DNA of 9,519 nt from an uncultured Erysipelotrichaceae bacterium (GCA_902783745.1 CACZRY010000013.1:1-9519), one strand, 5' to 3'. Shown: positions 1 to 7,856, counted from the first letter of the stretch. A program made the numbers and translations. The notes: generated by a model from the letters alone, not told the origin.

Positions 1-35
1 AATAAAAAGAAAAGGACAGGTTAACCTGTCCTTTT
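1..35 (-). terminator. Rho-independent terminator of the lipoprotein operon
   Basis: Positions 10-35 form a perfect 26-base palindrome: an 11-bp stem (AAAAGGACAGG paired with CCTGTCCTTTT) around a TTAA loop. Read on the minus strand it starts 6 bases after the TAA of the lipoprotein gene and is followed by CTTTTTATT, a U-rich tail. This is the classical intrinsic terminator layout. On the plus strand the flank (GGATTTTAT) is less T-rich, so some bidirectional activity is possible but weaker. Confidence 0.93.
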
Positions 36-40
36 GGATT

Positions 41-3000
41 TTATCTACCGTCTGGTCTATCCCAAGTGTATGTACCATCTACCCACTTAATATAGTCTGA
101 ATCTTCATCATATGAAGTAACAAGACCAGCTAACGCAGTTAATTTAGCGTTAATTAAGTTAGAAGATAATTTAACACCTGCAATCTCATAATCAATAACG
201 ATTCCCTTATCATCAAGATTATTAATATGAGTTAATAATCTAAATGCTTTGAAGTTATCAGAAGTATAAGTTTCGATAACTGATGTGAATAATTTAGAGA
301 TTATTTGATATTTATCACTATCTAGTGTATTAGATTGTGAATTTAACTTTTGAACGAAGAAGATAAATAATTGTGTAAATGATGCCTGATTTGTATATGA
401 GTTATATGAATCAGTTGTAACTGTAACCTTTTGAGAATTATCATCATTATCAGTATAGCTTCTTAAGATAATTTCTAATGCTGATTGAATATTTAATGTA
501 TCATCAGATTCAGTATATTTTGTTGATGCAGCTTGGCTATATGAATTCATAACAATCATATGGTAACCATAATTTGTCTTACATAATGTATCAACTGTAA
601 TCTTTGATGAATCCATAGTTGATGTAAATACATCATCATCGTCATATCCAGCATAATAACCTGTGATATCTTCATCATCAAATGTAGTTGTATCTACAAA
701 TATAAATGCACCATATTCATATTCAGATTCAATATCTGAAGCATTTGATACATACTTATATGCAGCTTCAACATAATCCTTGAATGCAGTAACGAAATTA
801 GAAGAAGATTCTTCAGTAATATCACCTAAAGCTTCAACAGTTAATAAGAATGGGAATTCAGCTCTATAATCATCCCATGAAGCTGTTGGATTACTTAATA
901 GATTCTTTCCTTGGTTGAATCTTGTCTTAATTGTTGTTAATACATCTTTATAAGTTGTAATATCATAATTATTATTAATGTAGATTGCTTCGTCATAAAT
1001 AGCTTTTGCAAGTTCTACAACTGCATTTTCAAACTTAGTAACGAATGCTTCATCCTTATCCTTTAAGAATTCATCTGGATCATCAGGACTTCCATCTCCA
1101 TCATCATCAATATTAATTAAGATATGATCAATATTGATTGTGAAGATATCTTGATAATTAGCATTACCAGTTTTTAAGATATTATCTAAGATAGAGCCTT
1201 CTTCACTAGCAATAGAAGAAATAGAATATGTTCCATCTTCATTTGCAGTTTCATTTCTCCATTCTTCAAATACTTGAATACTGTTATAAGTTGTTAATGC
1301 TTGTTTAGCATCATAATAATATTTTAATACATCATCATAATTATCATAGCCATAAGCTAATAATAAGTATGTTTCTTCACCAATGTATGAAGGATAAGAA
1401 GAATTCTTGTTCTTGTTGAAATCCTTTATAGCATCAGATAATGAGCTACTATTATCATCATGAAGTTCATCACTAATATAAGATGCTTTAACGAATTCAT
1501 CATAGTATTGGTATGCATATTCTAATTCAAAATATGTAGTAATAATTGTATCCTGATATTTTAATGCAGCATCCTTATAGAAATCTTCTACTGTGTAAGA
1601 AATAGTCTTACCATCAATTTCTAATGTAAAGATATTATTATCAGTATTAGATACTGAATCAGAAATATAATTATATTGTTCAGAATATGTTTGTTCAAAT
1701 TGATATTCGAAATATGGATCATAAATCTTTAAATCATCATCTTCACAAGCTTCTTCTAATATATTATTGAAGTTTGTTGTTCTATATGATGATGCATTAC
1801 TATTGATTAAATCTTTTTTAATCTTCTTAGTTAATTCAGCTTGAATTTCATCAGTCATTTCAGTTGAACCCCAAGCTAATTCATCACCATCAGCTTCATG
1901 ATAATCATAAATTGTTTCATATCTATAAGCTAAAACATATTTGTTATTAATGTTTCTTGCTTCAGTTAAATATGTGCCATCTTCTAAATCATCAGTAATT
2001 AATGATTTGATAGAAGAATTAATATCACTTAATTCATTTTCATATTCATTAACTTGATAATAGAATGGCTTTTCTGTTGTAGTTTTAAATGTATCTACAT
2101 CAAATGAAGAATCAGTCTTATAGCCATAATATGCCTTATATAAGTCAACATATTGATTTAAAGCTTCATCCTTATCTTCACTTATTTTAGTAGAACCTGT
2201 AATAGCATTAATAGCTAATTCAGCTTCTCTTCTTGAGTTAAATTGGATTACTAAGATTTTATAAGAACCATAAGTCTTATATGTAGAATCATATTTAGAT
2301 TCGATAGAAGAATCTTTGAATAAATAGTTAGTATTTTTCTTCTTAGTTGAGTTTTCTTCATCTAAGATATATTCTTCATCAGCAATCTTATATAATGCTT
2401 TCTTTGAACTTAAATCAGCAGCTTCATTGATTAAGTCATCTGAAATTTCATTAGTTAACTTATTAATTAAAGCTAAGCTAAAGCATGGGATATCAGAAAT
2501 ATCATCTAAATAATATGATGATTTAGTTACATCAAGTGTTAAATTATCTTTGATTTCATCAACTGTTAATTCAACACCTTGTAATCTTACTGTATCTACA
2601 TATTTTTCAATTGCGTTATTGAAATCATCATCACTTAAATCTTCAATTGCCTCAATTGATGATTTAGAGAAGATAGCAGAAGAAATTGCTTTATTTAATG
2701 TTTGTAATAACTTTTGTCTTATTTCATCATACATGCTTCTAGTACCTAATGTACCATCTTTAAGCTTGTAATTTGTATCATCAGTAAGCTTGAATAAAGG
2801 ATCTGATGAATCATCCTTCTTTAGAAGGTATGCTTCATCTAATGTAGCCTTTTCATCAGCTGTTAATGAATTATAGTTTTCATTTGCTAATACTAAAGAA
2901 ATTGCATCATATTCAGTATGATAGAATGCTTTTTGAATATTTTGAGTAACAAGTTGATTACCATTCTTCTTTAATGAGTTATAGAATGTTTTTAAGCTTA

Positions 3001-3163
3001 ACTTGTATTCATTGTTATTTGCAGAAGCAATTGTATCATTTAATGAATTATATAAAGAACCATAAGGTGTAGTAGTATTATGAGAAGTAGAAGAACAAGA
3101 TGTTAATGTTACTGTTGCTAAAGCTGATAATGCAGCTATAGCTATGAATTTTTTAGTCTTCAT
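41..3163 (-). CDS. Giant PrsA/SurA-like parvulin lipoprotein with conserved catalytic histidines
   Basis: Predicted surface lipoprotein of 1040 residues, probably an extracytoplasmic foldase (peptidyl-prolyl isomerase). A basic N-terminus and hydrophobic stretch end in the lipobox LTSC, giving lipidated Cys23. A parvulin-like core is visible in the C-terminal half: DHILI (His680), an EF-hand-like loop DDDGDGSPDDPD (686-697), W763-x2-Y766, a helix around FKDYVEAAY, then KTNYGYHMIV with His868. The last segment closely resembles the YGYHIIKV end of PrsA. A SurA-N-like stretch (511-538, DGKTIS...DFY) precedes this core, and a fainter parvulin-like strand (KILVIQF, 302-308) lies in the N-terminal half, so the protein looks like two foldase units in tandem. 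PrsA is about 290 residues, so this is more than three times larger. Two ATGs are possible; the inner one at 3163 is chosen because AGGAGG (3172-3177) lies 8 bases upstream, against only 2 bases for the ATG at 3169. Isomerase activity is inferred; a purely structural chaperone or substrate-binding role is possible. Confidence 0.8.
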   Translation of the reverse strand: MKTKKFIAIAALSALATVTLTSCSSTSHNTTTPYGSLYNSLNDTIASANNNEYKLSLKTFYNSLKKNGNQLVTQNIQKAFYHTEYDAISLVLANENYNSLTADEKATLDEAYLLKKDDSSDPLFKLTDDTNYKLKDGTLGTRSMYDEIRQKLLQTLNKAISSAIFSKSSIEAIEDLSDDDFNNAIEKYVDTVRLQGVELTVDEIKDNLTLDVTKSSYYLDDISDIPCFSLALINKLTNEISDDLINEAADLSSKKALYKIADEEYILDEENSTKKKNTNYLFKDSSIESKYDSTYKTYGSYKILVIQFNSRREAELAINAITGSTKISEDKDEALNQYVDLYKAYYGYKTDSSFDVDTFKTTTEKPFYYQVNEYENELSDINSSIKSLITDDLEDGTYLTEARNINNKYVLAYRYETIYDYHEADGDELAWGSTEMTDEIQAELTKKIKKDLINSNASSYRTTNFNNILEEACEDDDLKIYDPYFEYQFEQTYSEQYNYISDSVSNTDNNIFTLEIDGKTISYTVEDFYKDAALKYQDTIITTYFELEYAYQYYDEFVKASYISDELHDDNSSSLSDAIKDFNKNKNSSYPSYIGEETYLLLAYGYDNYDDVLKYYYDAKQALTTYNSIQVFEEWRNETANEDGTYSISSIASEEGSILDNILKTGNANYQDIFTINIDHILINIDDDGDGSPDDPDEFLKDKDEAFVTKFENAVVELAKAIYDEAIYINNNYDITTYKDVLTTIKTRFNQGKNLLSNPTASWDDYRAEFPFLLTVEALGDITEESSSNFVTAFKDYVEAAYKYVSNASDIESEYEYGAFIFVDTTTFDDEDITGYYAGYDDDDVFTSTMDSSKITVDTLCKTNYGYHMIVMNSYSQAASTKYTESDDTLNIQSALEIILRSYTDNDDNSQKVTVTTDSYNSYTNQASFTQLFIFFVQKLNSQSNTLDSDKYQIISKLFTSVIETYTSDNFKAFRLLTHINNLDDKGIVIDYEIAGVKLSSNLINAKLTALAGLVTSYDEDSDYIKWVDGTYTWDRPDGR

Positions 3164-6100
3164 TATCATTACCTCCTACTTGAATGAATTCTGAAACAAG
3201 TGACTCAATTGTTTCCCACCAGTCAGGATATATATCTGAAGTACCAGTAGTATCTTTTACTATGAATGAATAATCATCAGCAGTATTTTGATAGATTGTG
3301 ATTAATTTGCTTAATACACCATCAGTACCATTGAAGTTATCATGTGTTTCGAATTTAACAACATCATATAAGCTTTCAGTTGAGTTTGTTGCAGCCTTTA
3401 TGAATGAAAGGTTAACAATACGTTGTGTATCAGTTCCTGTGTACTTAGTATAAATAGGTTCAAGGAATGATGAGAATGCTGTTGCTAAGCTTGATGGAGC
3501 AAGAGTAGATGATTGATTAATTGCGTAATCTATTAAATATAACATAATTTGGTTAACATTTAATTCATCTGTCTCGTTATAAATGTTATCAATTGTAACA
3601 TATTGTTCATTGTAATATAATGTGATATTTGTTAGCATATCATCTTCATAATCATCAATTGAGAATTTTGCAGATGATGCCTTAGTACCACTTGTAACTA
3701 AAATAAGATTATATCCATCATTTGTGAAGATAATATCATTATTCACATTGCTTGAGTTAACTGAATCAGAAGTTAAACCTTCAATATAGCATGTAGGATA
3801 TGATGAAGAATCTTCTAAATAATATTGATATGTCTTAGTCTTAGCATCTTCAGTACCAGAATAGCCTCTAGCATAATCAAATAATCTTTGCTTTAAATTG
3901 AAATCAATTTGAATTGTTGCGTTAGTTACTGTAACATCTTCAGTCTTAACATTTAAGCCTAACTTTTTATATTTAGCCCAAGTGTTATCAGCTGATGTAA
4001 TAGATTGTGAGTAGCTTGCCTTAGAAGCATTTTGAATTTCTGTTACTAATGAAGATAAAGTATCAGTATGAGATGTAGGATCAGATGCGATTAATTCATA
4101 AACCTTATAAATTAAGCTCTTGCAAATTACTTCATAAGTAACTGCTTCTTCACCAGCATCAATTACGCCATTATCATTTAAGTCAAATTCTTTTGTTTCA
4201 TAAACCCAAGAATCTGCATCAATAGTAATTTCTCCAGTTTCACTATCGTATGTATAATCGATTTCGTCAGCTTCGCCGTCTCCATCTTGATCAAAGTATA
4301 CATACATTCTTGTTGCAACTAAAGAGAAGTAGTTAGAATATGCGATTTCAGCATATTTCTTGAATAAGCTTGCTAATGTTTGATTAGAATAATCAGTTAA
4401 TAATTTAGCTGATGCTAAGTTAACATAGAAGTTATTGTTAATAATTGAATCAATATCTGAATCGTGGAAATATAACATTAAGAAATTATATTTACCAATT
4501 GATGAATCATAGCCAGAAGAAGCAAGACCACCATTTGCGAAATTAGTTAATACATTGTTGATGTAATCATTGTAAGTTGAATAATATTCACTATTATTCT
4601 TAACTTCCTTATAAACATCTGTATCCTTAATAATCTTTCTTGTTAATAATGTAATTGCAGTAGTAGGACCATTTGCTAATTCTAAATCATCAAATACACC
4701 ATATACTTTATCAGTACCAGCCCATCTTAATGCGTTTGAATCATCTTTAGATAATTCAGAAACGATAGGTAGGTTATAAGTTGTACCATTATAAGATAAA
4801 GTTGCTAATATATTCTTATCTTTGTTTGCAATATGTGTAGAGGAATAATCAGAATGTGATTTAGCATAGCTTATTTCTACAGCTTCAACATAAATCTTAA
4901 CCTTAACATCAGATGTTTTATTTGAAACATAGTTTGTTAAGTCATCACTTGAAACTTGATCAGCAATTAATAAATCATAAATAGTTGTATATAATTCTTT
5001 ATTGCTCTTAATGTGTTCGAATATTTCGTTATTAGATAAATCACTATTGTAATATAAAGATTCAGTATATGCTTCTTTGTCATATTTGTCAGAATTTGGA
5101 TTGTTTAATTCTTGGAATTGATCATTAAACTTATAGAAAATAGAATATCCTGCAGTTGTTGATTGTGCAGAAGTAGAATATCTCTTTTGTAATGATTCAA
5201 CTGGCTTTTTAGCATCAGGATCATTTTGGTTTTCATGAGAACCATCTTCAGTAAGCTTTAATGTATCATAAACATATGACTTTGTTGCGTTAGAATATGT
5301 ATCGTTAACATAATCAGCTGTATGACAGAATTCATCCATTTCAGTTAATGCTTGAACTAAAGCTTGATACTTTTGTTTAACATTAACAGTAGTATATGCA
5401 TCAATAATATTATAAGTTAGCTTTCTTAAATCTTGTAAATCATTTGGAGTTTCAAAATCGTAAACACCACTAACCTTAATTGAATCTCTATAACCACCAT
5501 ATACGTAGTTATATAATGCAACATAAATTGGAAGAATAGCTTCATCAGTAATAGCAATAACACCATTTTCAGTTGTTAAATCACTATTAGCGAAATCATC
5601 ATAATATTTAACATATTCATCATATGTCATTCTTGATGAGCTATCAAGATAGCTTCCATAACCATTATCAGCATTATCCTTAATGAAATAATACTTCTTG
5701 TTATAAATTCTTATACCAAATGCTCTTAGAGTATTATCAAATTCAGTTTCAGATGCAAAACCAACTTGTAAGAAGTTAACATCATAAGTATTGATGTATT
5801 TAGTTTTGTACTTAGAGATGAATGTTGAATGTGCAAAATATCCAAATTCATCATCGTCATCATCTGTATCCTCTGCTAATTTAGTATCAGCATCTGTTCT
5901 TGTACCTTCATATGCATATAATTCTTTAGCGTATGTTGGATAATATAATTCAGTCAAGCTTTGTGCAATATCTAATAAACCTGACACATCGTAAGCATTA
6001 GAAGCTTCACCTGTATAATCGATGTCATCAAGCTTTTCATCCTTTGATGCATCTATTATTCTTTGTGTTGCAGTATCAATAATTTCTTTGAATGTAACAC

Positions 6101-6698
6101 CTGTTGCAGTTTCACTCTTCTGATAGCTTGAATAAATACCATCAACATATTTTTGAATAGCAGTATTTCTTAATGTATCAGTAAGTAGGGCTACATTTTC
6201 AAAGTAATTATCAATCTTGAATGTTAAATTGAATATGTCTTGTACAACATAGTCAATCATTCTTTCTGTATATTTCTTCTTAATTTCATTGAAGATTTCT
6301 TCAGTAAGGTCGTCTTTTGACTCCCATTCTTTATCTACATCATCTCCAGCTTGGTTATCGTCGCCTAAATCATTTACTGACCAAATAACCTTAAGCTTTT
6401 CTTCATCATCCTTGATATCATCATAGCTATTATTAAGTACGTAATCAATTGATTTGATTTCATCCATAATAACAACTTCTTGAATCTTAGATTCTAATAC
6501 GCTTGAAGCACTCCACTTTAGTTCATCCCATAATTCTCCGTTAGTAATTGTGTAATCACCACTAGATACATATGTTTTTCCTGCATAATCAGGAACCATA
6601 GTGTTAGTTGCACCAGAGCATGATGAAAGTGTTATTGCTAAAGCACCTAACATGATTGCACTACATGTTCTTTTTGCTTTTTTATTATTTTTGCTCAT
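3153..6698 (-). CDS. Giant parvulin-like lipoprotein, degenerate paralogue with two EF-hand-like loops
   Basis: Predicted lipoprotein of 1181 residues. Its lipobox LSSC (Cys27) follows a Lys/Arg-rich start and a hydrophobic segment. Residues 43-80 resemble the SurA/PrsA N-terminal helical region (GDYTITNGELWDELK...). The 287-323 region (SKY-x-T...TY...FLQVGF) aligns by eye with 281-318 of its downstream partner. The C-terminal half carries TRMYVYF, then two EF-hand-like loops: DQDGDGEADEID (803-814) and DLNDNGVIDAGE (839-850). W907-x2-Y910 and TNDGYNLILVTS (992-1003) follow. These align with the parvulin core of the neighbour, but the two hallmark histidines are replaced by Arg797 and Asn997, so it is probably catalytically inactive and may act as a chaperone, scaffold or calcium-binding partner. 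The start is supported by AAAGGAG (6708-6714), 9 bases upstream. It is the first gene of the operon and overlaps the next by 11 bases. No firm family name can be given from sequence alone. Confidence 0.78.
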   Translation of the reverse strand: MSKNNKKAKRTCSAIMLGALAITLSSCSGATNTMVPDYAGKTYVSSGDYTITNGELWDELKWSASSVLESKIQEVVIMDEIKSIDYVLNNSYDDIKDDEEKLKVIWSVNDLGDDNQAGDDVDKEWESKDDLTEEIFNEIKKKYTERMIDYVVQDIFNLTFKIDNYFENVALLTDTLRNTAIQKYVDGIYSSYQKSETATGVTFKEIIDTATQRIIDASKDEKLDDIDYTGEASNAYDVSGLLDIAQSLTELYYPTYAKELYAYEGTRTDADTKLAEDTDDDDDEFGYFAHSTFISKYKTKYINTYDVNFLQVGFASETEFDNTLRAFGIRIYNKKYYFIKDNADNGYGSYLDSSSRMTYDEYVKYYDDFANSDLTTENGVIAITDEAILPIYVALYNYVYGGYRDSIKVSGVYDFETPNDLQDLRKLTYNIIDAYTTVNVKQKYQALVQALTEMDEFCHTADYVNDTYSNATKSYVYDTLKLTEDGSHENQNDPDAKKPVESLQKRYSTSAQSTTAGYSIFYKFNDQFQELNNPNSDKYDKEAYTESLYYNSDLSNNEIFEHIKSNKELYTTIYDLLIADQVSSDDLTNYVSNKTSDVKVKIYVEAVEISYAKSHSDYSSTHIANKDKNILATLSYNGTTYNLPIVSELSKDDSNALRWAGTDKVYGVFDDLELANGPTTAITLLTRKIIKDTDVYKEVKNNSEYYSTYNDYINNVLTNFANGGLASSGYDSSIGKYNFLMLYFHDSDIDSIINNNFYVNLASAKLLTDYSNQTLASLFKKYAEIAYSNYFSLVATRMYVYFDQDGDGEADEIDYTYDSETGEITIDADSWVYETKEFDLNDNGVIDAGEEAVTYEVICKSLIYKVYELIASDPTSHTDTLSSLVTEIQNASKASYSQSITSADNTWAKYKKLGLNVKTEDVTVTNATIQIDFNLKQRLFDYARGYSGTEDAKTKTYQYYLEDSSSYPTCYIEGLTSDSVNSSNVNNDIIFTNDGYNLILVTSGTKASSAKFSIDDYEDDMLTNITLYYNEQYVTIDNIYNETDELNVNQIMLYLIDYAINQSSTLAPSSLATAFSSFLEPIYTKYTGTDTQRIVNLSFIKAATNSTESLYDVVKFETHDNFNGTDGVLSKLITIYQNTADDYSFIVKDTTGTSDIYPDWWETIESLVSEFIQVGGNDNED
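3171..3177 (-). promoter_or_regulatory. Ribosome binding site embedded in the upstream gene; decides the start at 3163
   Basis: The minus strand reads AGGAGGT here, a full Shine-Dalgarno match that also encodes the Gly-Gly pair five residues before the end of the upstream protein. It is 8 bases from the ATG at 3163 and 2 bases from the ATG at 3169, so the inner ATG is favoured. The upstream stop codon (3153-3155) lies inside the downstream gene, an arrangement expected to couple translation of the two. Confidence 0.85.
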
Positions 6699-6741
6699 GC
6701 TAAAAAACTCCTTTACAAAAAATTAAACTATAGCAAATAAT

Positions 6742-6770
6742 ATCATATCATTATTGATTTGAAAAATCAA
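6742..6770 (-). promoter_or_regulatory. Sigma-A-type promoter of the lipoprotein operon
   Basis: On the minus strand TTGATT (6765-6770) and TATGAT (6742-6747) are separated by exactly 17 bases, close to the TTGACA/TATAAT consensus. This predicts a start site near 6735 and a leader of about 37 bases before the ATG at 6698. A second possibility just downstream is an extended -10 element, TGCTATAGT (6727-6735), without a good -35. Both could be used. Confidence 0.6.
6754..6770. repeat. Inverted repeat over the -35 of the lipoprotein promoter
   Basis: TTGATTT-GAA-AAATCAA is a perfect 7-bp inverted repeat with a 3-base spacer. One arm contains the minus-strand -35 hexamer and the other lies in the promoter spacer. 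A bound dimeric repressor would block polymerase, so it is an operator candidate. No regulator gene is present in the window, and AT-only symmetry can arise by chance. Confidence 0.45.
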
Positions 6771-6833
6771 CGAAAAAACAAATTTGAAAATCGTATTATT
6801 TTTGGACAAAAAAGTTCATCTTAAATAAAATAA

Positions 6834-6855
6834 CGCACACACGCGTGGGCACGCG
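6834..6855. other. GC-rich alternating purine-pyrimidine block with hairpin potential
   Basis: Seventeen of 22 bases are G or C in an otherwise very AT-rich spacer. Bases 6834-6847 alternate strictly pyrimidine-purine (CGCACACACGCGTG). Bases 6842-6855 form a perfect 6-bp inverted repeat, CGCGTG-GG-CACGCG, and CACGCGTG (6840-6847) is an overlapping palindrome. Function is unknown; protein site, hairpin and Z-DNA-prone segment are all possible. Confidence 0.6.
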
Positions 6856-6962
6856 AAGATTTTGGACTTAAAATGAGGCTAAAAATAATATGATTTTTTA
6901 TGAAAAAAATACACATTTTTTGTTAGAAAAATAGACTGATATTTATTAATTAATAAATAAAA

Positions 6963-6998
6963 AGCATTTAATTATTTATAAAACTTATAATAAATGCT
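6963..6998. repeat. Inverted repeat bracketing the walJ promoter
   Basis: AGCATTTA (6963-6970) is the exact reverse complement of TAAATGCT (6991-6998), with 20 bases between. Allowing one bulged base, the arms extend to 12 bp (AGCATTTA[a]TTAT against ATAATAAATGCT). The right arm overlaps the extended -10 and the -35 lies between the arms, so it could be an operator or a DNA hairpin. The AT-rich context makes chance occurrence plausible. Confidence 0.4.
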
Positions 6999-7003
6999 AT
7001 AAT
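6975..7003 (+). promoter_or_regulatory. Extended -10 promoter of walJ-rlmH
   Basis: TGCTATAAT at 6995-7003 is a perfect extended -10 element (TGnTATAAT). TTTATA (6975-6980), 17 bases upstream, is a weak -35. The predicted start near 7010 leaves a leader of only about 12 bases. The ribosome binding site GGTGAT (7011-7016), 6 bases before the ATG, would then sit at the very 5' end of the mRNA. Confidence 0.72.
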
Positions 7004-7022
7004 CATAGTCGGTGATTTAAAA

Positions 7023-7856
7023 ATGAAAATAGATGTATTTTCTTCAGATTCAAGTGGTAACACTACATTAGTAAGAAATGGCTTTACTAATATTATTATT
7101 GACCTAGGTCTTAATAAAAAATCTATTGTAGAAAACTTGTTAAAATTTAATCTAAAAATAGAAGACATAGATGGTATTTTTATAACTCATGAGCATATAG
7201 ATCATGTCAATGGATTCCCTGCAATAATGAATGTATATCAAGGACATATTTATATGACTAAAGGTACACTTTTAGGTATAAAAGATAAATTTAAAAATAA
7301 GCCTAATTTTACAGATAAGCTTGATAAATATATAACATCAGGTCATATTGTTATATTAACAAGAGAAGATGAAGCTTTAGTTTATAATAAAATAATATTA
7401 GATGACTTTGAAATAACTCCTGTTAAAACATTCCATGATGCTAAAGAATCATGCGGTTATATATTAAAAAGCGAAGGAAAGACTTTAGTTTTTATAACAG
7501 ATACAGGATATGTACATGAAGGACTTTTACCTACAATATATAATGCAGAAGCATATATTTTAGAATCTAATCATGATCCTGAAATACTAATGCATTCAGA
7601 AAGACCTTATATCCTAAAAAGAAGAATATTATCTGATACAGGACATTTATCAAATGAGGATTCAATGGTAACACTTGCTAAAAGCATAGGAGATAGAACT
7701 AAGCTTGTAATGCATGCACATATATCACAAGAATGCAATTTATCAGATATTATAGTAAAAACAAGAGAAAGAGTTTTTAAGGATTTTAATAAAGATACTA
7801 ATGGTGTTGAATTTGTAATTTTACATCCATATCCTGAAAGGGAGCATGAGATTTAA
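7023..7856 (+). CDS. walJ: WalJ/YycJ-family metallo-beta-lactamase-fold hydrolase
   Basis: A 277-residue cytoplasmic protein with no signal peptide or membrane segment; YycJ/WalJ of Bacillus is about 264. The N-terminus fits the family (SSDSSGN, 7-13). The metal-binding motif THEHIDH is at 55-61 (His56, His58, Asp60, His61). Further conserved points are FHDA (His138), ITDTGY (158-163, Asp160), ESNHD (181-185), KRRILSDTGHLSNED (199-213) and HAH (231-233). The ESNHD and GHLSNED blocks are especially typical of YycJ rather than RNase J or RNase Z. In Bacillus and relatives the gene closes the walRKHI operon and is linked to coordination of division and wall metabolism, with a nuclease-like fold; its exact substrate is not established here. 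GGTGAT 6 bases upstream supports the start. It overlaps rlmH by one base (TAATG), so the two are probably co-translated. The walRKHI genes are not adjacent; the upstream neighbour is a divergent lipoprotein operon. Confidence 0.93.
   Translation: MKIDVFSSDSSGNTTLVRNGFTNIIIDLGLNKKSIVENLLKFNLKIEDIDGIFITHEHIDHVNGFPAIMNVYQGHIYMTKGTLLGIKDKFKNKPNFTDKLDKYITSGHIVILTREDEALVYNKIILDDFEITPVKTFHDAKESCGYILKSEGKTLVFITDTGYVHEGLLPTIYNAEAYILESNHDPEILMHSERPYILKRRILSDTGHLSNEDSMVTLAKSIGDRTKLVMHAHISQECNLSDIIVKTRERVFKDFNKDTNGVEFVILHPYPEREHEI

Larger units (their letters stand above)
6699..7022. other. Divergent intergenic region, 324 bases, no gene
   Basis: The region separates the minus-strand lipoprotein operon from plus-strand walJ. 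It holds the two divergent promoters and their ribosome binding sites, the inverted repeat at 6754-6770, a GC-rich block at 6834-6855, two copies of TTTTGGAC (6800-6807 and 6860-6867, 60 bases apart) and the inverted repeat at 6963-6998. The rest is A/T-rich with long A and T runs. No tRNA, DnaA-box cluster, riboswitch-like structure or coding stretch with a ribosome binding site was seen. Confidence 0.8.

Noticed and set aside
2550..2771. 73-residue plus-strand open frame inside the lipoprotein gene
   Set aside because: It lies antisense inside a long gene with clear family signals and has no ribosome binding site; a by-product of the codon pattern of the true gene.
41..6698. Reassigned genetic code (UGA as Trp), considered because of the Mollicutes-like composition
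   Set aside because: Trp codons checked in the lipoproteins and uxaB are TGG, and genes end cleanly at TAA without internal TGA.
41..6698. Adhesin or dockerin/cellulosome scaffold, suggested by size and DxDxDG loops
   Set aside because: The loops are single or unevenly spaced rather than the paired 22-residue dockerin repeat, there is no LPxTG anchor, and the parvulin-type HILI and YGYH motifs explain the context better. Not fully excluded.
6699..7022. Replication origin, because walJ and rlmH are near oriC in Bacillus
   Set aside because: No TTATCCACA-like DnaA boxes were found here or at 8336-8580, and dnaA or dnaN are not present.
6968..7168. 66-residue minus-strand open frame over the walJ start
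   Set aside because: It covers the walJ promoter and the conserved N-terminus of walJ on the opposite strand and shows no domain of its own.
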